A stretch of 28,828 nucleotides of DNA, taken from assembly GCA_050697155.1 (NCBI GenBank), contig JBOGZD010000023.1, positions 1 through 28,828 of the forward strand, written 5' to 3'. The notes below the pieces were generated by a model. It saw nothing but the letters and a program-made list of their open reading frames with translations. It made no database searches and was not told the origin of the DNA. How positions within the stretch are numbered: position 1 is the first letter of the stretch; each line of letters begins with the position of its first letter. Source of the DNA: JBOGZD01 sp050697155. Lineage in GTDB: Bacteria > Actinomycetota > Thermoleophilia > Solirubrobacterales > 70-9. Positions 1 to 7,356 of the stretch are shown here, piece after piece. Made by a program: the position numbers and the translations under genes.

Positions 1-1487
1 AACGCGACGATCCGCGAGCCGGCGTGGTCGGCGATCGCGAGCTCGTCCGGCCGGGTCTCGGTCACCGGGCAGGGCGAGCTGTCGGCCGCCGCGGACTCGT
101 CGGCCTCGCCGAGCTGCCGCGGGGGGAGCGGGAAGGCGACGAGGGCGGCCGCTGCGGCGACGACCCCGATCGCGAGCAGCGGCTCGCTTCCGAGCAGGCG
201 CCAGTGCCGGCGCTCCAGGCGCTCGGGCGGGGGCGGGTTGTCTGCCAGCAACCGCGGGCGCAGGCGCAGGGCGTGCGCGTAGCTGGCGATCGCGATCAGG
301 CCGACGAGGGTGATCTTGGCCGCCAGCACTCTCCCGTACGCCGTCTCCCAGAGGGCGGGTACCTCACCGAGCTGGATCAGCGCGTTCAGGAGCCCCGTGC
401 CCGCGACCACCAGGAAGGCGGGCAGGGCGAGGCGGCCGAACCGGCCCAGCACCGAGCGCATCGCCGCGCGCCGCCCTTCGGCGTCCACGCGGCTCACCAG
501 GGGAACCCAGGCCAAAGCCACCTGGGCGATCCCTCCGATCCACACCGCGCCGGCGAGGAGGTGCAGCCAGTCGGTGAGCACGGCCGGGCCGCGGAGCTCG
601 GCGGAGTAGGCGTGGCCGGAGACGGCGATGGTGAGGAAGGCGACGACGAGGGCGCCGGAGGCGGCGATCCGAAACCGCGCGGCAAGTGCCGCCGCGAGGA
701 GGAGGAAGAGGACGGTCCCGAGGCGCGCCAGCCCGGCGCTGTTGGTGAGCAGGAAGTCGTGCATGGCGCCGACGCTGAGGCCGCCGGCGGCGTCCAGGGC
801 CTCGACCGCGACGGCTCCGACGGCGGCGCCGGCGGCGAGCCAGCCGGCGTCGAGGGTGCGCTGCCAGGCGCGCTCGGCGAGCGCGTCGGAGCTATCCGCG
901 CTCGGTGCCAGGTGGGCGGACACCGCCGCCGGGAAGAGCCAGCGGCCGGGGCCGCCGCGGCGCGAGAGCAGGGCGGAGGCGAAGACCCCGCCCGCGAAGA
1001 AGAACAGCGAGGCGTAGAGCAGGAGCCGCGCCGCGATCCTCACCCAGCCGCCGCGGGCAAGCGGGCTCTGCTCGACCGAGCCCTCGGCCTCCGCCGCCGG
1101 GACCCCGACGCCGAATCCGAACGAGCCCTCGAGGGCGTGGCCGTCGACGGTCGAGACAGTCCGCCACTCGACCCGGTAGGGGTCGCGCACGAGCCGGGAA
1201 CCGGGGACCAGCCGCAGCTCCCTCTCGGCGGGGAACGAGAGCTCGGCCGGGATGCGCTCGCCGGTCTGGGCGTCGACGAGGGTCGCCTCGGTGAGCCCTC
1301 GGTTGAGCGGCTCGGTGAAGGTGAGCGTGATCTGCCCCGGTCCCGCTTGGAGCTCGGTCCCCGGCACCGGCTCGGACTCGACGAAGCCGGCGTGGGCGGC
1401 CGCGAACGCGGGCAGCGCGGCGGCCGCGAGCACCGCCAGCGCGAACGCGCGGCCAAGGCGGGCGAGGCTCTGGGTCGGCTTCGGCAT
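1..1487 (-). CDS. CopC-CopD fusion copper protein (copy 1, 3' end beyond window)
   Basis: Predicted membrane protein that binds periplasmic copper and moves or delivers it across the cytoplasmic membrane. On the minus strand the frame opens at ATG 1487 and stays open to base 1, so the C-terminus is missing. A signal peptide is followed by a CopC domain whose mature N-terminus carries the usual His (AHAGFVES) and a later D-x-H pair (VDGHALEG), the family's Cu(II) ligands. A multi-TM CopD region follows, with W/H-rich segments such as TDWLHLLAGAVWIGG. It is closely paralogous along its length to the gene at 7832-9937. The two align down to the last visible residues (AGSRIVA against AGSQIAA), so it probably also has a long C-terminal extension. 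It is divergent from the L,D-transpeptidase, with a candidate repressor operator 28 bases upstream of its start. No clear ribosome site is seen. Confidence 0.9.
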   Translation of the reverse strand, partial: MPKPTQSLARLGRAFALAVLAAAALPAFAAAHAGFVESEPVPGTELQAGPGQITLTFTEPLNRGLTEATLVDAQTGERIPAELSFPAERELRLVPGSRLVRDPYRVEWRTVSTVDGHALEGSFGFGVGVPAAEAEGSVEQSPLARGGWVRIAARLLLYASLFFFAGGVFASALLSRRGGPGRWLFPAAVSAHLAPSADSSDALAERAWQRTLDAGWLAAGAAVGAVAVEALDAAGGLSVGAMHDFLLTNSAGLARLGTVLFLLLAAALAARFRIAASGALVVAFLTIAVSGHAYSAELRGPAVLTDWLHLLAGAVWIGGIAQVALAWVPLVSRVDAEGRRAAMRSVLGRFGRLALPAFLVVAGTGLLNALIQLGEVPALWETAYGRVLAAKITLVGLIAIASYAHALRLRPRLLADNPPPPERLERRHWRLLGSEPLLAIGVVAAAAALVAFPLPPRQLGEADESAAADSSPCPVTETRPDELAIADHAGSRIVA

Positions 1488-1514
1488 GGGGATCGGCGCA
1501 GGAGCGCCGCAGGT

Positions 1515-1530
1515 CTCCTAGCGAGTGTAG
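1515..1530 (-). promoter_or_regulatory. Candidate BlaI/CopY-type operator S1 (for CopCD copy 1)
   Basis: CTCCTAGCGAGTGTAG followed by TA. The right half (TGTAGTA) is perfect; the left half (CTCCTA) is weaker. Read on the minus strand, a TACACT -10-like box (1529-1524) lies inside the dyad, about 36 bases before the CopCD start, so a bound repressor would block the promoter. Confidence 0.6.
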
Positions 1531-1634
1531 TAGGCGACGGCCGGCGGCCCCGCTGGCGAGGGGGCCCCGGGGCGCGGTCCCGGATCGCTGGCCGAACGAG
1601 CGCAGGCGCAGCCGATGTTGCAGTCCGCGACGAT

Positions 1635-1650
1635 CTACGACGGTGCGTAG
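1635..1650 (+). promoter_or_regulatory. Operator S2 with leaderless promoter for the L,D-transpeptidase
   Basis: CTACGACGGTGCGTAG is a perfect 5+6+5 inverted repeat (CTACG/CGTAG). A -10-like TAGACT follows at 1660-1665, and the first start codon (GTG 1672, then ATG 1675) lies only 6-9 bases after it, with no Shine-Dalgarno. The operator sits where a -35 element would be. Confidence 0.65.
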
Positions 1651-1671
1651 CGGTTGGCCTAGACTTTTTGG

Positions 1672-2709
1672 GTGATGCGACGCCCGATGCGGATCGCGAT
1701 CGCGGTCACCGTCGGCCTGCTGCTGGCAACCGCGGTGAGCGCCTACGCCTGGGACGCCGGCAGGGCCGATCAGATCGCGGACGGCGTCCGCGTCGGCGGG
1801 GCCGAGGTCGGCGGCCTCCACGAGCGCGAGGCGCGCCGCGTGCTGCGTCGGGAGCTGGTCGCGCCGCTCGAGCGTCCCGTCCGGGTCACATTCGGTGGGC
1901 GGGAGTTCCTGCTCGCCGCCGAGGAGCTCGACGTCCGCGCCGACATCGACGGCATGGTCTCGGAGGCGCTCGCCGCCGGCCGGGAGGCCGGGCTGCCGGC
2001 GCGGCTGTGGCGGTATGCCACCGGCGGGGAGGTCGAGCGCGTGATCGAGCCGGACGTCGCTTACTCGCAGGAGGCGATCGACGAGTTCGTGGCGCGGGTC
2101 GCGGCCGGCGTCAACCGCGAGCCCATGGACGCGAGCATCGAGCCGACCGGGACCACGCTCACCCGCGTTCCCGAGCGCCCGGGGATCGCGCTTCGGGCCG
2201 GGGAGTTGAGGCGGGACGTGGCCGCCGCGCTCGAGGAGGGCGCGCCGCGGACGATCCGCGCCGAGGCGGAGAGGGTCGCGCCCGACGTGACGCGCGACGA
2301 GCTCGCCGACCGCTACCCGACCTACATCACCATCGACCGCGCCTCGTTCAAGCTCCGCTTCTTCCGCGACCTGAAGCTCGCCGAGACCTACACGATCGCG
2401 GTCGGTCAGCAGGGCTACGAGACCAGCGCCGGGCTCTACGCGATCCAGAGCAAGCAGGTCAACCCGACCTGGTACGTGCCGGACTCCGAGTGGGCCGGGA
2501 GACTGGCCGGCACGGTGGTCCCGCCGGGGCCCCAGAACCCGCTCAAGGCACGCTGGATGGGGTTCAACGGAGGCGCCGGGATCCACGGCACCGACGAAGC
2601 CGGCTCGCTCGGCACCGCCGCCTCGCACGGCTGCATCCGGATGGCGATCCCCGAGGTGATCGAGCTCTACGACCGGGTCTTGGCCGGGACGCCGGTCTAC
2701 ATCGAGTGA
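1672..2709 (+). CDS. L,D-transpeptidase (YkuD) with peptidoglycan-binding domain
   Basis: Exported or membrane-anchored enzyme that makes 3-3 peptidoglycan crosslinks or attaches proteins to the wall. The N-terminus is a signal-anchor. A VanW/PG-binding-4-like module covers roughly residues 30-200, and a YkuD domain runs from about residue 220 (YITIDRASFKLRFF) to the end. The catalytic signature is intact: HGTDEAGSLGTAASHGCIRM, with the nucleophile Cys at about 320. Starts GTG 1672 and ATG 1675 are adjacent and I cannot separate them. It overlaps the LemA gene by one base (TGATG), so the two form an operon. The gene carries the same operator as the copper genes. Published work reports that copper inhibits L,D-transpeptidases through their active-site Cys, which would make copper-linked regulation sensible; that link is inference here. 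Confidence 0.92.
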   Translation: MMRRPMRIAIAVTVGLLLATAVSAYAWDAGRADQIADGVRVGGAEVGGLHEREARRVLRRELVAPLERPVRVTFGGREFLLAAEELDVRADIDGMVSEALAAGREAGLPARLWRYATGGEVERVIEPDVAYSQEAIDEFVARVAAGVNREPMDASIEPTGTTLTRVPERPGIALRAGELRRDVAAALEEGAPRTIRAEAERVAPDVTRDELADRYPTYITIDRASFKLRFFRDLKLAETYTIAVGQQGYETSAGLYAIQSKQVNPTWYVPDSEWAGRLAGTVVPPGPQNPLKARWMGFNGGAGIHGTDEAGSLGTAASHGCIRMAIPEVIELYDRVLAGTPVYIE

Positions 2710-3266
2710 TGATCGCCGCGATCGTCCTCGTCACGGTCCTCGTCGTCCTGGCGTTCGCCGTCGTCCTCGTCCGCAACTCGCTGATCGGGATGCGCAACCG
2801 CTGCGACGAGGCGTGGTCGGGGATCGACGTGCAGCTGAAGCGCCGCCACGACCTGGTCCCCAACCTGGTCGAGACGGTGAAGGGTTACGCTCAGCACGAG
2901 CGCGCCACCTTTGAGCGGGTCACCGAGGCGCGCGCGGAGGCGATCAGGGCGCGGGGCCCAGGCGAGGCGGGCCGAGCCGAGGGCGCGCTCACCGGGGCGC
3001 TCGCCGAGCTGCGGGCGATCGCCGAAGGCTACCCCGAGCTGCGGGCGACGGAGAACTTCCAGCAGCTCTCGCGCAACCTCTCCGAGCTCGAGGCCGCGAT
3101 CCAGGCCGCGCGACGAAGCTACAACGCGGACGTCCAGTCCTACAACACGAGGATGCAGGTGTTCCCGAACTCGATCGTCGCCAGGCTCGGCGGCTTCTCC
3201 GGGCGTGAGTTCTTCGGGATCGAGGACGCCCGAGAGCGCCAGGCGGCGCGGGTCTCGTTCTCCTAG
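2709..3266 (+). CDS. lemA: LemA family protein
   Basis: A 185-residue protein with an N-terminal membrane helix (about 2-22) and a long helical cytoplasmic or periplasmic body. Family hallmarks are visible: RNSLIGMRNRCDEAWSGIDV, QLKRRHDLVPNLVETVKGYA and the C-terminal NFQQLSRNLSELE with YNTRMQVFPNSIVA. The role of LemA is poorly known; it is often linked to envelope stress. Its ATG overlaps the stop of the L,D-transpeptidase gene, so it is presumably translated by coupling and controlled by the same promoter and operator S2. Length is normal for the family. Confidence 0.93.
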   Translation: MIAAIVLVTVLVVLAFAVVLVRNSLIGMRNRCDEAWSGIDVQLKRRHDLVPNLVETVKGYAQHERATFERVTEARAEAIRARGPGEAGRAEGALTGALAELRAIAEGYPELRATENFQQLSRNLSELEAAIQAARRSYNADVQSYNTRMQVFPNSIVARLGGFSGREFFGIEDARERQAARVSFS

Positions 3267-3276
3267 CCGGCCGGAC

Positions 3277-3304
3277 GCCGAGCCGAGCCGAGCCGAGCCG
3301 AGCC
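3277..3304 (+). repeat. Pentanucleotide tandem repeat (GCCGA)5
   Basis: Five perfect GCCGA copies followed by GCC, just after the LemA stop. It is noncoding, its function is unknown, and it may vary in length between strains. Confidence 0.9.
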
Positions 3305-3344
3305 CCCCAGATGAGCGGCCAAGGCGGCGACATTGGGGGCGGAC

Positions 3345-3360
3345 CTCCTATTGTCTGTAG
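3345..3360 (+). promoter_or_regulatory. Operator S3 with -10 box for the CcdA operon
   Basis: CTCCTATTGTCTGTAG followed by TA. As in S1, the left half is the variant CTCCTA and the right half is perfect. A TAGTAT -10 box (3358-3363) overlaps the right half. The first gene starts about 75 bases further on. Confidence 0.6.
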
Positions 3361-3437
3361 TATGTCCAGCTCAGCGCTCCGCCGGCCCATGAGGTCCCTC
3401 ATCTTCCCGCAACCGACCCCCCGCCCGCCCGCCGAGG

Positions 3438-4172
3438 ATGGTTGAGGCCCCCAGCCTGGCGCTGGCCTTCGCCGCCGGCCTCGTCTCCTTCCTCTCGCCC
3501 TGCTGCCTGCCGCTCGTCCCCGGATACCTCGCTGCCGTTGTGGGCACCGCCCCGGGTGAGCAGAGCGGTGGGATCGATCGCCGCGTCGTCGGGCGAAGCC
3601 TGGTCTTCGTGGCCAGCTTCTCGATGATCTTCATCCTCCTCGGGCTGACCGCGACGGCGATCGGCAGCCTGCTGTTCTCCAACCAGGTCACCCTGCAGAA
3701 GGTCGCCGGAGCCCTGATCGTCGCCATGGGCCTCCTGTTCGTCGCCTCGGTGTTCGTCGCCCGGCTGAACCGCGAGTGGCGACCCAGCGCGCTGGTCGAG
3801 CGGGCCGGGAACGGTGGGCCGGCGCTGGTCGGCGCCGCCTTCGCGATCGCCTGGACGCCGTGCATCGGCCCGACGCTGGCGGCGATCCTCGGCCTGGCGG
3901 CTGTGCAGGCCAACACCGACCAGGCGGCGCTCCTGCTCGGTGTCTACTCGGCGGGCCTCGCGGTGCCGTTCCTGGCCTCGGCGGTGGCCTTCGACCGCCT
4001 CCGGCGCGGCTTGGGCCCCCTCCGGCGCCACTACGGCGCGCTCCAGGTCGCGGCCGGGCTAGTCCTGGTGGCGATGGGGGCGCTGGTTGCCTCCGGGGAG
4101 CTGTTCCGCCTCAACCTCGAGGTGCGGAGCTTCCTCGACCAGTTCGGCCTCGACTTCTTCCAGGAGCTGTGA
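3438..4172 (+). CDS. ccdA: CcdA-type cytochrome c biogenesis / thiol-disulfide transporter
   Basis: Six-helix membrane protein of the CcdA/DsbD-gamma family, which passes electrons from cytoplasmic thioredoxin to extracytoplasmic thiol proteins for cytochrome c maturation or copper-site assembly. The two family cysteines are present: FLSPCCLPLVPGYL (Cys22, with an extra Cys23) and AWTPCIGPTLAAIL (Cys142). Length (244 residues) is typical. ATG 3438 fits the family start; a GAGG lies unusually close to it. The downstream Lgt-like gene begins 3 bases after its stop. A promoter with operator S3 lies upstream, placing this reductant supply in the copper regulon. Confidence 0.93.
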   Translation: MVEAPSLALAFAAGLVSFLSPCCLPLVPGYLAAVVGTAPGEQSGGIDRRVVGRSLVFVASFSMIFILLGLTATAIGSLLFSNQVTLQKVAGALIVAMGLLFVASVFVARLNREWRPSALVERAGNGGPALVGAAFAIAWTPCIGPTLAAILGLAAVQANTDQAALLLGVYSAGLAVPFLASAVAFDRLRRGLGPLRRHYGALQVAAGLVLVAMGALVASGELFRLNLEVRSFLDQFGLDFFQEL

Positions 4173-4174
4173 GC

Positions 4175-4990
4175 GTGGTCGGCGCGGTGATCAGGATCGG
4201 CATCGATCCGAACATCCACCTGGGGCCGCTGCACCTCACCTGGCACGGCCTGATGATCGCGGTCGGCGTCGCCGCCGGTGGCTGGCTGGCGACGGTATAT
4301 GCGCGCGAGCGCGGGCTCGACCGCGAGCGGGTGGTCGACCTGATCGTCGTCGTCGCCGTGGCCGGGACGGTGGGCGCGCGGCTCTTCTACCTCGCCGAGC
4401 ACGGGAACCTGCTGCGGCCCAGCGAGTGGCTCGGGACCTTCGGGTTCTCAATCTACGGCGCGGTGATCCTCGGCCCGCTCGCGGGAGCCGCCTACATGCG
4501 CTGGCGCGAGCTCGGGATGCGCTACCTCGACGCGGCCGCCGCCGGCTTCCCGCTCGGGCTGCTGGTCGGGCGGACCGGCGACCTGATCAACGGCGAGCAC
4601 TACGGACCGGCCTCGGACCTCCCCTGGGCGGTGCAGAACGCCCACCCCGCCGCGCTGACCCCGAACCCGGAGCTTGCCTATCACTCCGGCGGCCTCTACG
4701 AGATGGTCCTCGGGCTGGCGATGTTCGCCGTGATCTGGCCGCTTCGCCACCGCTTCCGCCGCCCGGGGACGCTGTTCTGGACCGTGATCGCCCTCTACAG
4801 CGCCGGGCGCTTCGCGATGTTCTTCTACCGCTCGGACAGCGACGAGGTCGCATTGGGGCTCAACAGCGCCCAGTGGACGAGCCTCGCGCTTCTCGCCGCC
4901 GCTGCCCTTGCCCTGTGGTACACGGCGCGGCGGGCGCGACCCGCGGGCGAGCCCGCCCCGGCGGAAGGGCAACCCGCCGCCGGCTCATGA
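4175..4990 (+). CDS. lgt: Prolipoprotein diacylglyceryl transferase (Lgt family)
   Basis: Integral membrane enzyme of the family that moves diacylglycerol from phosphatidylglycerol to the lipobox Cys of prelipoproteins. Family features include an N-terminal LTWHGLMIAVGV helix and the signature GRTGDLINGEHYG, plus the late Y-x-x-G-R-F segment (LYSAGRFAMFFYR). The signature has Asp where GRxGNxIN-type sequences have Asn, so this may be a specialised paralogue. GTG 4175 is chosen because AGGAG at 4162-4166 is well spaced and the family N-terminus starts here. The C-terminal tail (Pro/Ala-rich) is unremarkable. It overlaps the sortase start (ATGA). The window's own lipoproteins (two cupredoxins, the BNR protein) are plausible substrates. 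Confidence 0.88.
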   Translation: MVGAVIRIGIDPNIHLGPLHLTWHGLMIAVGVAAGGWLATVYARERGLDRERVVDLIVVVAVAGTVGARLFYLAEHGNLLRPSEWLGTFGFSIYGAVILGPLAGAAYMRWRELGMRYLDAAAAGFPLGLLVGRTGDLINGEHYGPASDLPWAVQNAHPAALTPNPELAYHSGGLYEMVLGLAMFAVIWPLRHRFRRPGTLFWTVIALYSAGRFAMFFYRSDSDEVALGLNSAQWTSLALLAAAALALWYTARRARPAGEPAPAEGQPAAGS

Positions 4991-5799
4991 GCCGGGTCGC
5001 CCGGATCGCCTCCACTGCGCTGATCACCGCCGGGCTGGTGGTGCTGCTCGACGTCGGGGTCACGCTGGCCTGGTCGGAGCCGGTCTCGACCGTGCGCGGC
5101 TGGCTCGCCCAGCGCGACGCCGCCGCGCAGCTCGAGGCGCTCGAGGATCGCTTCGCCCGGCGCCCGGTTACGACGGTCGACGGCAGGGTCGACCGGGAGA
5201 AGGTCCGCCGCCAGGCGACCGACCTCGCCGCCCGGGCGCGCGAGGGGGAGGCGATCGGCCGGGTGAAGATCCCGGCGATCGACCTCAACATCGTCATGGT
5301 CCACGGGACCGAGACGGCGAGCCTGCAGAAGGGCCCCGGGCACTACCCGGACACCGCCTTTCCCGGGCAGCGTGGCACGGTCGCGATCGCCGGCCACCGC
5401 ACCACCTACCTCGCCCCGTTCCGCCACATCGACGGGATCGGCCGCGGCGACGAGGTGGTCGTGGAGATGCCGTACGCGACCTTCACCTACCGGTTCGAGA
5501 AGCAGCGGATCGTCGATCCCTCCCAGGTCGGCGTCGTCCGCGACGTCGGTCACGACCGCGTCGTGCTCACCGCCTGCCACCCGCTCTACAGCGCCGCCCA
5601 GCGGATCGTCGTCTTCGCCCGCCTGGTCGACGTCGACCCGCCGGGGGGCGACGACGAGCGCCGCGCAGGGGCGGGGTCCGGGGCGCCGCCCGAGATCGCC
5701 GAGGCGGGGCTGGGCCCGGCGCTCGCGGGGGCGGGCGGCCTGGTGGCGATCGCGCTGGTGATGACGCTGGCGCCGGGCCGCCGGGCCGGTCGGTCCTGA
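4987..5799 (+). CDS. Class D/E-like sortase
   Basis: Membrane-anchored transpeptidase that would attach surface proteins to the wall. It has 270 residues: a TM helix (about 10-30), a charged linker, then the sortase fold from about residue 90 (GRVKIPAIDLNIVMVHGTE). The catalytic triad is visible as His137 (AIAGHRTTY), Cys197 (VLTACHPLY) and Arg206 (AAQRIVVF). A second hydrophobic stretch near the C-terminus (about 240-260) is unusual and may be a second TM. Start and stop overlap both neighbours, so translation is coupled with the Lgt-like gene and the MoaD-like gene. No LPxTG- or LAxTG-type substrate gene is seen nearby, so its target is unknown. Confidence 0.9.
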   Translation: MSRVARIASTALITAGLVVLLDVGVTLAWSEPVSTVRGWLAQRDAAAQLEALEDRFARRPVTTVDGRVDREKVRRQATDLAARAREGEAIGRVKIPAIDLNIVMVHGTETASLQKGPGHYPDTAFPGQRGTVAIAGHRTTYLAPFRHIDGIGRGDEVVVEMPYATFTYRFEKQRIVDPSQVGVVRDVGHDRVVLTACHPLYSAAQRIVVFARLVDVDPPGGDDERRAGAGSGAPPEIAEAGLGPALAGAGGLVAIALVMTLAPGRRAGRS

Positions 5800-6047
5800 T
5801 GGAGATCACGGTCGAGCTCCACCACTCGCGGTTGCGCGAGCGGGTCGGCGGCGACCGGCTGACCCTCGGGCTCGAGGACGGGGCGACGGTGGGCGAGGTG
5901 CTGGGCGAGCTCGAGCGGCGAGCCGGCCGGCTGGCGCCGGCCGGGCTCGATCTCCTCACCGCCGTCGACGGCGTCCAGGCCGCTCACGACCACCGGCTCA
6001 TCGACGGCGACCGCGTCGCGGTGCTGCTGGGGATGAGCGGCGGCTAG
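5799..6047 (+). CDS. MoaD/ThiS-like ubiquitin-fold sulfur carrier protein
   Basis: An 82-residue protein with the beta-grasp layout of MoaD/ThiS: MEITVELHHSRLRE, a central ATVGEVLGELERR helix, then DGDRVAVLLGMSGG ending in the Gly-Gly needed for adenylation and thiocarboxylation. Its ATG overlaps the sortase stop. No MoaE, MoeB, ThiG or ThiF partner is present in the window, so it is either a trans-acting sulfur donor or serves an unknown process coupled to this envelope operon. A possible remnant of a homologue's C-terminus lies at 9951-9992. Confidence 0.85.
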   Translation: MEITVELHHSRLRERVGGDRLTLGLEDGATVGEVLGELERRAGRLAPAGLDLLTAVDGVQAAHDHRLIDGDRVAVLLGMSGG

Positions 6048-6055
6048 CTGGGTCC

Positions 6056-6805
6056 TCAGGCCGGGGCCGCACGCGGCCTCGTTTCCTGCCGCTCGAGCCA
6101 GCGCTCGAACTCGCGCTCGGACTCGACCACGACCGGGTTTCGCATCGTCGCGTGGCCGACCCCGCAGAGCTCGGCGCAGACCACTGTGTAGCGGCCCTCG
6201 TGATCCGGGGTGACGACGACGGTGTCGTCGACCGCGTCCTGGCCCGGCGCGCCCGGTTGGACGACGGCGTCGCGCTTGATCCGCCACTCGGGGACCCAGA
6301 AGCCGTGGATCACATCGAGGGTGCGGAGGCGGAACTCGACCTGGCGCCCGACCGGGACGTGGAGCACGCTCGAGTTCAAGCCCGTCCCCGGGTACTCAAA
6401 CGTCCACGTGAACTGCCGCGCCGTGACGGTCACGCGCAGCCGGTCCGGCTCGCGCTCCTCGAGGCTGTCGAGGACGATCCAGCTGTAGCCGATCGCGAAC
6501 AGGATGATCAGCGTGGGGATCGCGGTCCAGGCGACCTCGAGCGGCGTGTTGCCGAGGATCGGCTCCCCGTCGCGCTCGTCACCGGGCCGGGCGCGGAAGC
6601 GCCACACGCAGTAGCCGAGCATCACCAGCACGACCGAGAAGACGAACGAGGAGAGGACGATCATCACGTCGAGCAGCGTGTCGATCAGGTCCGCCTCCTC
6701 GGAGGCGGCGACGCCCGTCCAGTCGACCTGGAGCATCGCCACCGAGATCGCTGCGGTCAGGGCGAGGATGGCGGCGATCAGTTTCGCGAGGAGCCGACCG
6801 GTCAT
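6056..6805 (-). CDS. Cytochrome c oxidase subunit II (CuA protein)
   Basis: Membrane-anchored subunit that takes electrons from cytochrome c or a cupredoxin into the CuA centre of a haem-copper oxidase. It has 249 residues with two TM helices (about 8-25 and 42-72) and an extracytoplasmic cupredoxin domain. All CuA ligands are seen: His167 (VIHGFWVP), Cys210, Glu212, Cys214, His218 and Met221 in CAELCGVGHATM. No subunit I, III or IV gene is nearby. It is convergent with the MoaD-like gene (8-base gap). Its start, ATG 6805, lies 27 bases from operator S4, suggesting copper-linked control of this orphan subunit. A role in an alternative oxidase, or exchange with another CoxII, is inference. Confidence 0.93.
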   Translation of the reverse strand: MTGRLLAKLIAAILALTAAISVAMLQVDWTGVAASEEADLIDTLLDVMIVLSSFVFSVVLVMLGYCVWRFRARPGDERDGEPILGNTPLEVAWTAIPTLIILFAIGYSWIVLDSLEEREPDRLRVTVTARQFTWTFEYPGTGLNSSVLHVPVGRQVEFRLRTLDVIHGFWVPEWRIKRDAVVQPGAPGQDAVDDTVVVTPDHEGRYTVVCAELCGVGHATMRNPVVVESEREFERWLERQETRPRAAPA

Positions 6806-6831
6806 CGTGGCAGGCGGGTCCGCGCCATCAA

Positions 6832-6847
6832 CTACAGACTATAGTAG
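6832..6847. promoter_or_regulatory. Operator S4 in a divergent promoter (coxII / 6916 gene)
   Basis: CTACAGACTATAGTAG lies between divergent genes. -10-like boxes occur in both directions inside it: TATAGT at 6840-6845 (plus) and TACTAT at 6846-6841 (minus). One repressor dimer could shut both genes. Confidence 0.65.
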
Positions 6848-6915
6848 CTGATCCATTCGGGCGCTCGTGCGTGTCACTGGGGACCACGTGCGCGGTGGAT
6901 AGGCTCGGGCTGCCG

Positions 6916-7326
6916 ATGAACGACGAGCTCCTCACGCGAGCGCAGGGCCTCGGGCTGTCGGTGGCGCTGGCGGCAGCCACGGTGGGGGGAACGCTGCTGC
7001 TCTCCGACCACCGGCGTCTCGAGGCGCTGGCGCTCATCCTCGCGGGGACGGTCGCCGCCTACGTCGGGTTCGCGATCGCCGAGCGAAGCGCGCGCCGGCT
7101 CACCACCGAGCTCGTCGCGGCGGTCGCGATCGGGGCCCTCGTCCCGCTCGGGCTGTGGGCGTCTCCCTACCGGCTGGCCGCCGGCTACGTCGCGCACGGC
7201 GCCTGGGACCTCGCCCACCACCCGCCGCGACTCGGCACCACGCTCGTCCCGGCCTGGTACGTCTCGGCCTGCCTCGTCTACGACTGGATCGTCGCCGTGC
7301 TCGTCCTTGTGCTGATCCCGTTCTGA
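6916..7326 (+). CDS. Small membrane protein with HGAWDLAHH motif (DUF6010-like)
   Basis: About 136 residues and four hydrophobic helices (about 10-28, 35-53, 62-83, 105-136). A conserved-looking polar segment, VAHGAWDLAHHPP, followed by VPAWYVSACLVYDW, resembles the DUF6010 family as I remember it, but I cannot confirm this. The three His residues at the membrane surface could bind metal; that is inference. ATG 6916 is chosen. Upstream in-frame GTGs (6871, 6895) are possible, and none has a clear ribosome site. It is divergent from coxII and shares operator S4. Confidence 0.75.
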   Translation: MNDELLTRAQGLGLSVALAAATVGGTLLLSDHRRLEALALILAGTVAAYVGFAIAERSARRLTTELVAAVAIGALVPLGLWASPYRLAAGYVAHGAWDLAHHPPRLGTTLVPAWYVSACLVYDWIVAVLVLVLIPF

Positions 7327-7356
7327 GGCGGCGGCCCGTCGGGCGCGAGCGGGGCG

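Noticed and set aside
892..2628. Long minus-strand frame opposite the L,D-transpeptidase
   Set aside because: Low-complexity composition with no domain. It is the shadow of two strongly supported genes.
24..2708. A very long open frame on the plus strand reaching into LemA
   Set aside because: Only the last part (from 2709) is LemA. The rest is Arg/Gly-rich antisense or out-of-frame reading of the CopCD and L,D-transpeptidase genes, as is usual in GC-rich DNA.
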